Below are positions 24,515 to 34,632 of a stretch of 64,000 bases of DNA, piece by piece. Location of the stretch: NCBI GenBank assembly GCA_002506905.1, contig DAYM01000006.1, positions 56,490 to 120,489 on the forward strand, in the 5' to 3' direction. The notes under the pieces are model-generated. The model worked only from the letters and a program-made list of their open reading frames with translations, ran no database searches and was not told the origin of the DNA. The position numbers were made by a program, and so were the translations under genes. How positions within the stretch are numbered: position 1 is the first letter of the stretch; each line of letters opens with the position of its first letter. This DNA comes from Methanomassiliicoccaceae archaeon UBA328. Its GTDB lineage: Archaea; Thermoplasmatota; Thermoplasmata; Methanomassiliicoccales; Methanomethylophilaceae.

Positions 24515-26659
24515 TTACTGGATCTCGGGCTCGGGCTTGACGACCGTATCCGTGATCACGGTCTCCGCCTGCTCCGCTTCGGGCTCGGCAGAAACAGGTG
24601 ATGCGGGGGTCTCGTGGATCTCGAACACTTCCTTGGGGGCGTAATCCGCCGGAGGCTCGAGCTTCTTCACCGACGACTTGCCGTCGGGGCTCAAAGGCAG
24701 GAGCTTCTCCATGTACTCGGCCTTCTTGGGACAGTCCACGAACGCATACTCGATGACATCGCGGAATGTAGAGACCGTGTAGATGTCCATGGTATCGTAG
24801 TACTTCCTCTCGACCTGCACATCGTTTGCGTTATCGGCAGGGATGAGGGCCATCCTGAGTCCCGCAGATGCTGCGGCCTCGAGCTTTGCCGTTACTCCGC
24901 CAACGGGAAGGACCTTTCCCCTGACGTTCAGGCTTCCAGTCATTGCCAGATCCTGACGTATGGGGATGTTCTCCATTGCGGACAGTATGACTGCAGCCAT
25001 CGTTATCGATGCGCTGTCGCCGTCGACCCCGTCGTACGTACCGACGTACTGCAGATGGATATCCATCTTCGAAATGTCATTGTCGCCGTATTTCTTGATG
25101 ACGGCGGTGATATTCTCGACAGCTTCCTTTGCGATGTCTCCGAGACGTCCCGTGGCGATGAGCTTTCCGCCTTCCTTGGTCTGTGAAGGGGTGACCTCCG
25201 CTACCAGGGGCATGACCATTCCGGCGTACTCCGCAAGACCGTTGTTGGCACCGAGGACCGCAAGACCGTTGACGTATCCGACGGCAGATCCCTTGGTGTT
25301 TATGAGGTGATAGGCTTCGAGTCCTTCCGCCTGACGGCTGGCAATCTGCATCTCGAGTCCGCGTGCGGACTGTTTCGCATCGAGGATATCCTGCATGGAG
25401 ACCATGTCCTTTCCCCTTGTGACCGCAAGGTCACCGGAAACACGGATAAGACCTCCGAGCTCTCTGAGCCTGAGACTGAGCTTTCCTTTCTTTCCGGAAC
25501 GGCGCTGGGCCTCTTTGATGATCTCTCCGATGGCGTACTTGTCGAAGGGAGGGATCTTTTCGTCCTTGAGGACCTCCTGCGCAATGAATCTGGCTATCTT
25601 CAGACGGTTGTCGTCTGTGTCCACCATGGTGTCCCTCATGAACACTTCGTATCCGTAACCCCTGATCCTCGATCTGAGTGCAGGGTGCATACCGGATATC
25701 GCGTCGAGGTTACCGGCGCATACCAGGATGAAATCGCAGGGAACGGGCTCTGACTTGACCAAAGCTCCGGATGACCTTTCGGACTGTCCGGTGATCGCCA
25801 TCTTCTTCTCCTGCATCGCAGTGAGAAGCGCCTGCTGTGATTCCAATTTGAGGAGATTGATCTCGTCTATGAAGAGGACACCTTTGTTGGCCTTGTGGAT
25901 ATCCCCCGCTTCGAGTCTGTCGTGCGAGGGGGTCTCAAGACCTCCGCTCTGAAAAGGATCGTGCCTGACATCGCCGAGAAGTGCACCTGCATGTGTACCT
26001 GTGGCGTCTATGAAAGGCGGCATATCTCCCGGATCATGGCCAACCAGCACTTTCGGTACTATCATCGTCTCCGTCTTCTGACCCAGCGGGTTCCTGAAGA
26101 GCATGAGCACTATCATCACGCCGAAAAGCGCGATCAGCAAAATCGTGAAACCGTATAAGAACGAACCTATGACTCCGAGCAGGATGATGGCTGCACACAC
26201 ATACAGGTATGTGGAACTCTTCTGGTTCTTCATGGCCGCCGCCTGAGCCTTCTGCTCATTCACAACGGCCTTTCCCTTTCCTGCGGGGAATACCCTTATC
26301 CTCGGTTCGTTCACATCTTCCGGATTGTGATAAGCGACTATGTCCTGAAGATCTTCTTTGGGAAGATACTCCACCATCGCGTTGGCCAGCATCGATTTTC
26401 CGGTACCGGGCTCTCCGATGAGCATGACATGTCTCTTTTGGGCTGCGGCCTTCTTGATGATCTCTACGGCTTCGTCCTGACCGATGACACGGTCGGACAT
26501 CTTCTTAGGGATCTCTATATCCTTGGTAGAATTGAAGGTCTGAGCCTCTATCCATTCCTCGAGAGGTACGGTAGTTGGTTCTTCTTTAGCAACTGATCCT
26601 ATCTTATCCCCTCTTTTTGTCCTTAGTTTGTTGTTGTATATAAATCTAATTGTAATCAC
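24515..26659 (-). CDS. lonB: Membrane-anchored archaeal Lon protease LonB
   Basis: ATP-dependent protease of archaeal membranes. Order: Walker A GEPGTGKS (82-89), a hydrophobic insert with two membrane helices (about 148-188) inside the AAA+ domain, Walker B LFIDEIN, then the Ser-Lys protease domain with YDGVDGDSASITMA (catalytic Ser) and VGGVTAKLEAA (catalytic Lys). A Pro/Glu-rich tail follows. The GTG at 26659 overlaps the upstream stop (GTGA). A TTTATATA inside the first codons and a GAGGGG before an ATA at 26602 suggest the true start could lie about 19 codons further in. Confidence 0.93.
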   Translation of the reverse strand: MITIRFIYNNKLRTKRGDKIGSVAKEEPTTVPLEEWIEAQTFNSTKDIEIPKKMSDRVIGQDEAVEIIKKAAAQKRHVMLIGEPGTGKSMLANAMVEYLPKEDLQDIVAYHNPEDVNEPRIRVFPAGKGKAVVNEQKAQAAAMKNQKSSTYLYVCAAIILLGVIGSFLYGFTILLIALFGVMIVLMLFRNPLGQKTETMIVPKVLVGHDPGDMPPFIDATGTHAGALLGDVRHDPFQSGGLETPSHDRLEAGDIHKANKGVLFIDEINLLKLESQQALLTAMQEKKMAITGQSERSSGALVKSEPVPCDFILVCAGNLDAISGMHPALRSRIRGYGYEVFMRDTMVDTDDNRLKIARFIAQEVLKDEKIPPFDKYAIGEIIKEAQRRSGKKGKLSLRLRELGGLIRVSGDLAVTRGKDMVSMQDILDAKQSARGLEMQIASRQAEGLEAYHLINTKGSAVGYVNGLAVLGANNGLAEYAGMVMPLVAEVTPSQTKEGGKLIATGRLGDIAKEAVENITAVIKKYGDNDISKMDIHLQYVGTYDGVDGDSASITMAAVILSAMENIPIRQDLAMTGSLNVRGKVLPVGGVTAKLEAAASAGLRMALIPADNANDVQVERKYYDTMDIYTVSTFRDVIEYAFVDCPKKAEYMEKLLPLSPDGKSSVKKLEPPADYAPKEVFEIHETPASPVSAEPEAEQAETVITDTVVKPEPEIQ
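26635..26645 (-). promoter_or_regulatory. TATA-like element inside the annotated lonB 5' end
   Basis: Minus-strand GATTTATATAC lies within codons 5-8 of the longest lonB frame. A transcript from it would start near 26612 and would not include the GTG at 26659, which makes an internal lonB start plausible. Confidence 0.4.
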
Positions 26660-27753
26660 TTCTTGGGAAGACCCTTCTTCTTATCTTCTCTGACAGCAAG
26701 GTACAGACCGAGTATGATCGCTCCTCCGAGAGCCGCCATTATGGCATATTCGAGATACTGGCTCTCGTACCAGGGATCCGCATCGTACTTGGTCTCGCTG
26801 TATACGGGATAGTCGAAATAGGCTCCTCCCGATGACGGATAATAACCTGCAACGTGATCTGTATTGACCGTCTCCGCGGAACAGAGGAGATATTTGTTGG
26901 AACTTCCCTGATTCCATGTGACGTCGACGGGATACCATTTGTCGTTGTCCATCATGACGGCGTTCCATGCGTGTCCTTCCAACTCCGGAGTGGTGTATCC
27001 GATTATAGTATAGCAGGTGATATCGTACTTCTGGCACAGTACCTGGAATCCTCTGGAGAATCCGTCGCACACGACCAATTTCGAATCCGAGACCAGGGCA
27101 CCGTAGGCATCATGGGCGTAGGGGTCCCTGTCATCGTTCTTGTAATTGCTGTCGTAGGAAAGCCTCGATGTGAGGTATGAGTTGATATTGCCTATCATCG
27201 TACGCAGATCGGTAGTACCGACGTCGTATGCTTCGATGGCATCGTTGAGAGCGTCGACCTTCTCCTGAAGCTCGTTGTTATCGGTCTCCGGATCGTCTGC
27301 GTAGTTCTCGTCCATGACCACGGTAAGTGCCATACCGGAAACGCACGTGAGGTCGCCTACTGCAGAGGTCGTGTAATCCCATTCGATATACGACTCTCCC
27401 CAAGTGCACAAAGCAAGGGGGGCCTCCATCTTCAATGCGAAGAATGCCGAAGAGACCTCCTTCTTTACCAACGATTCCACATATTCCAGGCCTTTTTCCG
27501 AATCCGCGTAGATGGGATACTTAAGGGTTATGTCGACGGTCAGATCTGCAGCGGTCACCGCCCCGATCTCATCATAGATCACCTTGGCATTATCGCTGAG
27601 TTGGTCGTAGAATGAAGTGAAATCACTGTCGTATGTGTAATCCTCGTCCTCGGCAGAGGCCGAGCTAAGCATGCATCCGAAAGATGATATCATAACGAAG
27701 ACTACAACTGTTAGGGACAGAACGGTATGGCCTCTGCTCATTGCGACGGACAT
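26656..27753 (-). CDS. Secreted, C-terminally anchored transglutaminase-like protein
   Basis: 365 residues. A signal peptide covers about residues 1-34, ending in SSASAED. The transglutaminase-like core has the Cys-His-Asp triad: Cys in VVCDGFSRGF, His in LEGHAWNAV and Asp in YPVDVTWNQG. The C-terminus has one membrane helix (AIMAALGGAIILGLYLAV) and a Lys-rich tail, so the enzyme faces outside. In archaea and bacteria such domains are usually cysteine proteases or amide crosslinkers; the substrate is unknown. It overlaps lonB by four bases. Confidence 0.85.
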   Translation of the reverse strand: MSVAMSRGHTVLSLTVVVFVMISSFGCMLSSASAEDEDYTYDSDFTSFYDQLSDNAKVIYDEIGAVTAADLTVDITLKYPIYADSEKGLEYVESLVKKEVSSAFFALKMEAPLALCTWGESYIEWDYTTSAVGDLTCVSGMALTVVMDENYADDPETDNNELQEKVDALNDAIEAYDVGTTDLRTMIGNINSYLTSRLSYDSNYKNDDRDPYAHDAYGALVSDSKLVVCDGFSRGFQVLCQKYDITCYTIIGYTTPELEGHAWNAVMMDNDKWYPVDVTWNQGSSNKYLLCSAETVNTDHVAGYYPSSGGAYFDYPVYSETKYDADPWYESQYLEYAIMAALGGAIILGLYLAVREDKKKGLPKK

Positions 27754-27805
27754 GTGGTACGCCTTATTAAGGTGTCGGTAACCATATCGTTACATAGTTT
27801 CTGTA

Positions 27806-29921
27806 TCAGGATACATCTTCGTTGTGGCTGCGGCGCCTGTATGCGATGATCAGGATCAGCAGCATCAGGATGGCCGCAACTGCGACGATCCACAGATAGC
27901 TGCTGTTCTCCGAGACCTCGGGAAGCATTATCATGAACGGCGACAGGGAATCGACGGTCACCCGGACCTTTCCGTCGGAAACGACGACATCGAAGCTTTC
28001 GACGGATCCGGTGGTCGTATCCTTATGGAAGACGGTCACGGTCTTTCCATTGTACTGGCTTCCCACGTCTATGGAGACGGTGACGGCGTTCAGGAAAGAA
28101 GGCTGTCCGCCGACGGTGACGAATGTGACCTCGTATGCGACAGGACTTTCTCCCTCGTGATCCGACCAGATGATATCCCAATCGCCTTCGACTACCTCTG
28201 TCTCCTCGACCGTGAGATATGAATCATACCTTACTTCGGATCCTCCGACCGTCACTTCTCCGTCGGCCCTTTCACGCTCATCGTAGACCTTTTCGATAAC
28301 GATGTCGACGTTTGCGTCGGCATTGGAACAGAGATCGATGACATTTGTTCCCTCGGCATCGTCGATCTCGACGGCGAAATCGTTGACCGTTATGTTCCCT
28401 ATGTAATATCCGTCCTCGGGAGTGACGACAAGCTTGTTGTCAGTGTCGGTCTCTGCGGTTATCGTACCGTTGACGACAGGAATGCCGTTCACCTCCACGG
28501 TTGAATGGGACCCTCCGGATTCGGCGACATTGATCACTGCAGAATTGTTGGAAGAAGCGGACTGACCTACGATACCGCCTACGTTGAATCCGTTAGCGTA
28601 ATTTGTGCTGGATACAATGGTGGCGGTCAGATCTCCCGTATTGAAACATTCGAAGATGTCGGATGAGGAATAACCTGCCATTCCTCCCATGTAGACAGCA
28701 GATCCCTTGTTTGTTATGACTGACGAGATGTTTGCATTATTCTCACACCCGGATATAGAGGATATTACCCTTCCGGCAACACCTCCGATAGATGTGATGC
28801 CGTTCGAATTCAGCGAATATGCAATGATATAAAGTTCACCTGAATTGACACAATTCGATATTGTTCCGTGAGAATCTCCGACAATACCTCCTGCCGAGAT
28901 ATTCCCGGTAACGGTATTAAAGCGTACATAGAATTATCCGCCGTTGGAACACTTGTTGACAACAGATGTCTGAACGGTCGACGAATCGAAATCAGATCCG
29001 ATGATACCTCCTATCTCGGCCTTTGCAACGGACACCGAAACATCGATGAATATCGTTCCGTCGAAACATGCCCCGTCTATCTCAAAGTAACCGTCGCTGC
29101 CCGAGAACGACAAAGCTCCAAAAAGACCTCCGACGTATAGCGAACTTCCTTTGTATACGTCACAAACGGTTATTTCTGCACTGCTGATCAGAGATCCCTC
29201 GATCTCCGAATCGTACATCTGACCAACGATACCGCCGACATAGATCGCAGACTGGTTCTCGACACTGTTATCCCCCGACGATTACGGTGTCAAGGACCGT
29301 ACAACCGGATATTACATAATCGCTGCAATAACCTGCCACGGCACCGACCCACACACGTCCAGTGATGTTGCTGTCACATATCGTCACATTTTTGATAGTA
29401 CCTCCGTCGACTATACCGAAAAGACCGGAATTGCGATAATGCATCGTGTCATGATCGCCCTTCTCGACATTATTGATCGTCAGACCGCTTATCATGTACC
29501 CGTTACCGTCAAATGTACCGTTGAAACTGGATGTGACTCCGGAGGTTATCATTTTACCTATGGGAATGAAACAGCTCTGTCCCGTAAAATCAAGATCGGC
29601 AGTCAACGTCACTGTCTTTCCTTAGAAATTGTAGCTGTAATCCCCGCTTATGAACACTCCGTTCACAATATCTGACAGCAGGTTCATATAGACAGAAGAA
29701 TCGACAGAAAAATTGTCGTATTCGGCGTATATTGTCGATAGATTGGACTCGGTAATACCGGAAAAGGGAAAACTGTCGATATTTTCCATTACGACCTCGC
29801 TTCCCTCACCATCGACGGCATTGCTGTTCTCATGCTCCATAAGCATAACGGATGTCGCTCCCGCCAACAACAGGAACAGCACGACCGCGTAAAGCACCGT
29901 ATTCGACCCTTTCTTGTCCAT
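27806..29921 (-). pseudogene. GLUG-repeat surface protein gene, broken in three places
   Basis: From ATG 29921 the frame starts with MDKKGSNTVLYAVVLFLLLA (signal or anchor). It continues through GLUG-type units (FNGTFDGNGYMISGLTINN, SGLFGIVDGGTIKNV, YVGGIVGQ, IGGVAGRV) and ends with a membrane helix and RRRSHNEDVS. Three lesions interrupt it: TAA at 29624-29622 (NF-stop-GKTVTLTADLD), a one-base gain in the C5 run at 29272-29276, and TAA at 28936-28934. Repaired it would be about 700 residues. GLUG proteins are surface adhesins or IgA-protease-like passengers. No product longer than about 100 residues from the natural start is expected. Confidence 0.8.
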
Positions 29922-30057
29922 ATTCTCACGAACTAATGTTGTCAGTTTGTACACTGTAATATTTTAATGACAACCATGTAACGACGTCGTGAGTGTTTGC
30001 TGATTTCCAATGCCATCTAAAACATCACCAATTCTGAGGACAGAATAATAAATACCC

Positions 30058-32346
30058 ATGTCCTCTACCGGCCCCGTTATGAGATTCGACGAGTTGGATA
30101 TCGTCCCGCAGATAAAGGAGGCCCTGACCGAACAGGGATTCGTGAACCTTCATCCGCCCCAGGCAGAAGCATTGCCTATAGCGCTCTCGGGAAAGAACCT
30201 CGTCGCGGCCATCCCCACGGCCAGCGGAAAATCTCTCATAGGATTCATTCCGGCCATGAACATGGTCCTGACTTCGGGAAAGAAGGTCCTGTACATCGTA
30301 CCCCTCAAAGCGCTCGCATCCGAGAAGAGGGACGACCTCGAAAAATTCTCCCATTTAGGATTCAATGTCGTCATGAGTTCCGGGGACCTTGATTCCGACG
30401 ATCGCAGACTCGGAGATGCGGACATCGTCATAGCCACGTCGGAGAAAGCGGATTCGCTCATACGTCACGGAAGTTCATGGATCAAGAAGGTCGGACTGGT
30501 CATTGCCGACGAGATCCACATGATACACGACCCGGGAAGAGGCCCCACCCTTGAGATCGCCCTGACCAAGATGATCAGACGCAACAAAGGACTGCAGGTC
30601 ATCGCATTATCGGCAACGGTATCCAACGCCAATGATCTGGCACAGTGGCTGAACGCCGAACTCGTCACGAGCGAATGGCGCCCGATCCCCCTCAAAGAAG
30701 GGGTCTATTTCAATAACGAGATAACATTCGACGACTGCTCTTCGAGAGACGTACCTCCGGGAAGCGATCCCATTTGGCAGCTTATCGATCAGACCGTACA
30801 GGAAGGCGGACAGTGTCTCGTTTTCGTCAATATGAGAAGGTCCACGGAATCGATAGCCGTGAAATACTCTCCCAAGATGAAGAAGATCTCCGGAATGGAG
30901 CTTACCGAAGAAGAATCCGAGATGCTCGAAGGCGATGCGGATTCGACAGCATTGGGAAAGAAACTCGCGTCCTGCGTGAAATGCGGAATGGCCTTCCACA
31001 ATGCGGGACTCACATACAAACAGAGACGTTTCGTCGAGGACAACTTCAAGAACGGCCGCATAAAATGCATCGCGGCGACACCCACCTTGGCGGCCGGTAT
31101 AAACCTGCCCGCAAGAAGGGTCATCGTAAGGGACACGTACAGATTCGAATCGAATGCCGGGAATGTCCCGATCTCCGTGATGGAGGTGAAACAGATGTGC
31201 GGACGTGCCGGCAGACCAGGATACGACCCCTACGGAGAAGCGGTCCTCATCGCCAAGAACTACGACGATTACGAGCACCTCATGGACGATTATGTGATGC
31301 ATGACACCGAGAGGCTCACGTCCAAGATCGGAAACGAGAATACGCTTAGAGGACATATACTGGGTCTTATAGCCACAGGCGATGCCTCCTCGGAAGAGGG
31401 CGTTGTAGATTTCATCAGGGAGACCTTCTACGGAAGCACATCCCAGCTTTACGGGATAGAAAGTGTCGTCGAGAGCGTGGTAGACTTCCTTGCCGAACAA
31501 GGTATGGTAGAAAGATACGGCGACGGGGTCCGTATCCTGCCGTTCGGAAAGAGGATATCCGACCTGTACATCGACCCGAAATCCGCCATTATACTGAGGG
31601 ACGCCGTGAAGAAGATCGACAGCGATACCGACGACCTGATGATACTCCATGCCGCTGCGGCAACGCCCGATGTCATGGGAATGTATCCCAAGAAGGCGGA
31701 CCAGCCCCTTCTGGATAAGATCGCGGACGAATACGACGGCGATTTCCTTGTGGATCCCTATGAGGACGATGACATGGAGATGTACGATTACTTCTACAGC
31801 GACCTGAAGACCGCCGTCCTCCTCAACGATTGGATCAACGAGATGTCCGAGGAGACAATCACGGACACGCTCGGAATAGGTCCGGGAGATATCAGGTCCA
31901 GGGTCGATATGACTGAGTGGCTCCTCTATGCGATGAACGAGATCGCATTGCTGTTCAACCCTCCGGCCACCAGACGCATCAAACCGCTGCTCACACGCGT
32001 CCAATACGGAGTGAAACAGGACCTTCTGGAACTTGTGAGATTCAGAGGAGTTGGAAGGGCCAGGGCCAGGATCCTTTACAACCACGGGGTGAAAGGGATG
32101 GCGGATGTCCAGAACATCGACGTTTCCGTCCTTGCATCGTTCCAGAAGATCGGCCAGGTCCTTGCGAAGCGCATGAAGGAACAGGCAGGATACGGTACAG
32201 TAAAGGAAGAACCTCCGACGGCGGTATACGATGAGGATGAGGAGGATATGCTCGAAAAAATGGCGGCCGAACACGGCGAGTCCTCTCCGAAACAGGATAA
32301 CAACGGTAAGAAGGGACAGTCGAGTCTCTTTGATTTTGACGAATGA
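30058..32346 (+). CDS. hel308: Hel308 family DNA helicase with C-terminal PIP box
   Basis: 3'-5' superfamily 2 helicase acting at stalled replication forks. Q-motif-like start, Walker A PTASGKS (53-59), DEIH in VIADEIHMIH, SALSATV, and motif VI QMCGRAGRPGYD. A winged-helix and ratchet region follows, then a helix-hairpin-helix-like FRGVGRARARILYNHG. The last residues, KGQSSLFDFDE, form a QxxLxxF PCNA-binding peptide. 762 residues. ATG 30058 is used; ATG 30079 is an alternative. Confidence 0.93.
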   Translation: MSSTGPVMRFDELDIVPQIKEALTEQGFVNLHPPQAEALPIALSGKNLVAAIPTASGKSLIGFIPAMNMVLTSGKKVLYIVPLKALASEKRDDLEKFSHLGFNVVMSSGDLDSDDRRLGDADIVIATSEKADSLIRHGSSWIKKVGLVIADEIHMIHDPGRGPTLEIALTKMIRRNKGLQVIALSATVSNANDLAQWLNAELVTSEWRPIPLKEGVYFNNEITFDDCSSRDVPPGSDPIWQLIDQTVQEGGQCLVFVNMRRSTESIAVKYSPKMKKISGMELTEEESEMLEGDADSTALGKKLASCVKCGMAFHNAGLTYKQRRFVEDNFKNGRIKCIAATPTLAAGINLPARRVIVRDTYRFESNAGNVPISVMEVKQMCGRAGRPGYDPYGEAVLIAKNYDDYEHLMDDYVMHDTERLTSKIGNENTLRGHILGLIATGDASSEEGVVDFIRETFYGSTSQLYGIESVVESVVDFLAEQGMVERYGDGVRILPFGKRISDLYIDPKSAIILRDAVKKIDSDTDDLMILHAAAATPDVMGMYPKKADQPLLDKIADEYDGDFLVDPYEDDDMEMYDYFYSDLKTAVLLNDWINEMSEETITDTLGIGPGDIRSRVDMTEWLLYAMNEIALLFNPPATRRIKPLLTRVQYGVKQDLLELVRFRGVGRARARILYNHGVKGMADVQNIDVSVLASFQKIGQVLAKRMKEQAGYGTVKEEPPTAVYDEDEEDMLEKMAAEHGESSPKQDNNGKKGQSSLFDFDE

Positions 32347-32419
32347 CCGTATCGGTCAGTACCAGTTATATTAAAGGAAAAGAAGGGACCGACACATATG
32401 TGCCAGCCCCATGAGATGT

Positions 32420-33637
32420 TTATTCCGAAAGGATCCTTTCGACGTCTTCGACGGAGTTCTTGCACTTGATGGGTGCAGGACTGTTGGCGATGATGGTGTC
32501 GGGATCCTTGAGACCGTTTCCGGTACAGATGCAGACGACCCTTTCATCCCTGTCGATGACCCCGTTTTCCCTAAGCTTCTTGAGTCCGGCAACAGATGCT
32601 GCGGATGCGGGCTCGACACATACTCCCTCTCTCCTTCCGAGAAGCTGCTGTGCCGCGATGATCTCCGCGTCAGTGACGGTCTCCGCATATCCGTTCGTGT
32701 CGTAGATGGCGTGGAGTGCCTTCCTTCCGCTTACGGGGTTTCCGATACGGATAGCGGTGGCGACGGTCTCGGGGTGTTCTTCTGGAATGAAGTCCTTGCT
32801 CTTGGCCCTGAATGCCTTTGCAACGGGGGCCGCTCCTTCTGCCTGGATACCTGTGAGCATGGGGACCTTGTCGATCCATCCAACCTCTTTCAGTTCCATG
32901 CATGCCTTGTAGATGGCCCAGATGTTTGCCGCATTTCCGACGGGGAGGATGACCCTATCGGGAACATCGAATTTCAGCTGGTCGATGATCTCGAAGAGAA
33001 CAGATTTCTGTCCCTCGGGGCGGTAGGGATTGATGGAGTTGAGAAGGTAAAGTTTCCTCTCATCTGACATCTTCCTTGCAAGTGCCAGAGCATCATCGAA
33101 GTTACCGTCGATGGACAGGACCTTTGCTCCGAAGAACAATGCCTGCGCAAGCTTTCCCGCGGCGACCTTTCCCGAAGGAAGGAACACGGCGCACTTGATG
33201 CCTGCCTTGGATGCATATGCTGCGAGCGAGGCGGAAGTGTTTCCGGTGGACGCGCATCCTACTACTTTTGCTCCGAGCTCTTTGGCATGGGAGACTCCGA
33301 CGGTCATTCCGCGGTCCTTGAAGGAACCCGTGGGGTTGAGACCCTCGAATTTCACATATGCCTGTTTCACACCGATCTCCGCGGAAAGCGCATCGGTCTT
33401 GTAGAGAGGGGTTCCTCCCTCCTGTATCGAGACCTTGTGAGCGGGGTCTACGGGCATGAAGGGCGCGTATCTCCAAACTCCGAGAGGGGTCTTCTGGAGA
33501 TCTTCGGGCCTCATTTCCTTGATGGGCTCGAGGTCCATCTTGACGGTCAGAAGTCCGCCGCATTTAGGGCAGACGGTCACGTAAGGATCTGCGACCTCAG
33601 CGCCGCAATCCCAGCATACTACTTTGTGGTTAGCCAT
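32420..33637 (-). CDS. thrC: Threonine synthase ThrC
   Basis: PLP enzyme converting O-phosphohomoserine to threonine. It starts with a zinc ribbon (VVCWDCG, VCPKCGG); the PLP lysine is in PTGSFKDRGM, and ASTGNTSASLAAYA binds the cofactor phosphate. 405 residues from ATG 33637. The ATG lies directly after the thrB stop (TGAAATG), so thrB-thrC form an operon. Confidence 0.93.
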   Translation of the reverse strand: MANHKVVCWDCGAEVADPYVTVCPKCGGLLTVKMDLEPIKEMRPEDLQKTPLGVWRYAPFMPVDPAHKVSIQEGGTPLYKTDALSAEIGVKQAYVKFEGLNPTGSFKDRGMTVGVSHAKELGAKVVGCASTGNTSASLAAYASKAGIKCAVFLPSGKVAAGKLAQALFFGAKVLSIDGNFDDALALARKMSDERKLYLLNSINPYRPEGQKSVLFEIIDQLKFDVPDRVILPVGNAANIWAIYKACMELKEVGWIDKVPMLTGIQAEGAAPVAKAFRAKSKDFIPEEHPETVATAIRIGNPVSGRKALHAIYDTNGYAETVTDAEIIAAQQLLGRREGVCVEPASAASVAGLKKLRENGVIDRDERVVCICTGNGLKDPDTIIANSPAPIKCKNSVEDVERILSE

Positions 33638-33638
33638 T

Positions 33639-34571
33639 TCAAAGCCTCTTGCATCCGGTACCGCAGTTGGTGACCCAAGTGTCACACTTCATACCGTTAT
33701 TAGCGTAAAGTTCCTTGATCGCATTGGCGATGACATCGCCGTTGTGAGTGGATTTGTCATAGAATGTTATGATGCAGGGTCCCGATCCTCCGAGGAAGGA
33801 GGTCAATGCACCATGTGACATGGCGACCTTCTCCGCTTCTTTCAGATACGGGACGAGATGTGCCCTTGCGGGCTCGACGATAATGTCCTTGACCGATCTG
33901 CCGATCAATGCCAGATCGCCTGTTTCCATTGCATGTACGAGCGCTGTCGCATTTCCTATTTGATAGGTCATATCCTTGATGGAGACCTCTCTGGGAACGA
34001 CCTTCCTGGAGTCCGCCGTATAGACGATGATGTCCGGAAGGGCAAGTACGACACCGAGGTCCTTGGGAGGTTCGATACTTATGACCTCGAAAGGCTCATA
34101 CGACCTGATGATCGTGAATCCTCCCATTATGCAGGGCGCTACGTTGTCTGCGTGCAGGCCGCCGGATGTGACATCCTCGGCATGGGCGGCACAAAGGACC
34201 GTCTCCTGCTTGGATAATTTCCCGCCGCACATGATGTTGGCGATGAATGCGCCTCCTCCCGCGGATGCTCCGGATGAACCGATACCGCTTCCGGGCCTGA
34301 TCCCTTTCCTGATCTTGAGCTCGATACCGAAATCGGCACCGCATCTGCCCAATACGGCCTGTGCCGCGATGGCGACGGAGTTCTTGGTGGGATCCTTGGG
34401 GATCGAATCGCTTCCGGGTCCGGAAACTTCGCTTATGACTATGCCGTGCTCGGTCTTCCTTCCCTCGATGATATCATAGGGTTCGTGAAGGGCCAATCCG
34501 AAGATGTCAAAGCCCGGTCCGATGTTGGACGTTGTTGCGGGCGCTGCGACCTTTATCCATTCGTCACTCAT
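33639..34571 (-). CDS. thrB: Homoserine kinase ThrB
   Basis: GHMP kinase that phosphorylates homoserine. Start VAAPATTSNIGPGFDIFG, ATP loop RPGSGIGSSGASAGGG, and C-terminal TSFLGGSGPCIITF are all as expected; about 310 residues. ATG 34571 is preferred; ATGs at 34577 and 34598 are in frame. It leads the thrB-thrC operon, and its promoter region (TATA-like around 34606-34615) is shared with the divergent cgi121 gene. Confidence 0.92.
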   Translation of the reverse strand: MSDEWIKVAAPATTSNIGPGFDIFGLALHEPYDIIEGRKTEHGIVISEVSGPGSDSIPKDPTKNSVAIAAQAVLGRCGADFGIELKIRKGIRPGSGIGSSGASAGGGAFIANIMCGGKLSKQETVLCAAHAEDVTSGGLHADNVAPCIMGGFTIIRSYEPFEVISIEPPKDLGVVLALPDIIVYTADSRKVVPREVSIKDMTYQIGNATALVHAMETGDLALIGRSVKDIIVEPARAHLVPYLKEAEKVAMSHGALTSFLGGSGPCIITFYDKSTHNGDVIANAIKELYANNGMKCDTWVTNCGTGCKRL

Positions 34572-34605
34572 TTTCATGCAACCTATTGGGGCGTACATCG
34601 AACCC

Positions 34606-34615
34606 TCTTATAATT
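34606..34615. promoter_or_regulatory. Shared TATA-like element between thrB and cgi121
   Basis: CTTATAATTC lies about 23 bases before the cgi121 ATG (34633) and about 40 bases before the thrB ATG (34571) on the other strand. It could serve both directions; for cgi121 this would mean a leaderless transcript. Confidence 0.4.
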
Positions 34616-34632
34616 CTATTCCCGCGCATATT

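Noticed and set aside
24960..25310. Antisense ORFs such as those opposite lonB, hel308 and acnA
   Set aside because: They are shadows of strongly conserved genes in the other strand and have no motifs of their own.
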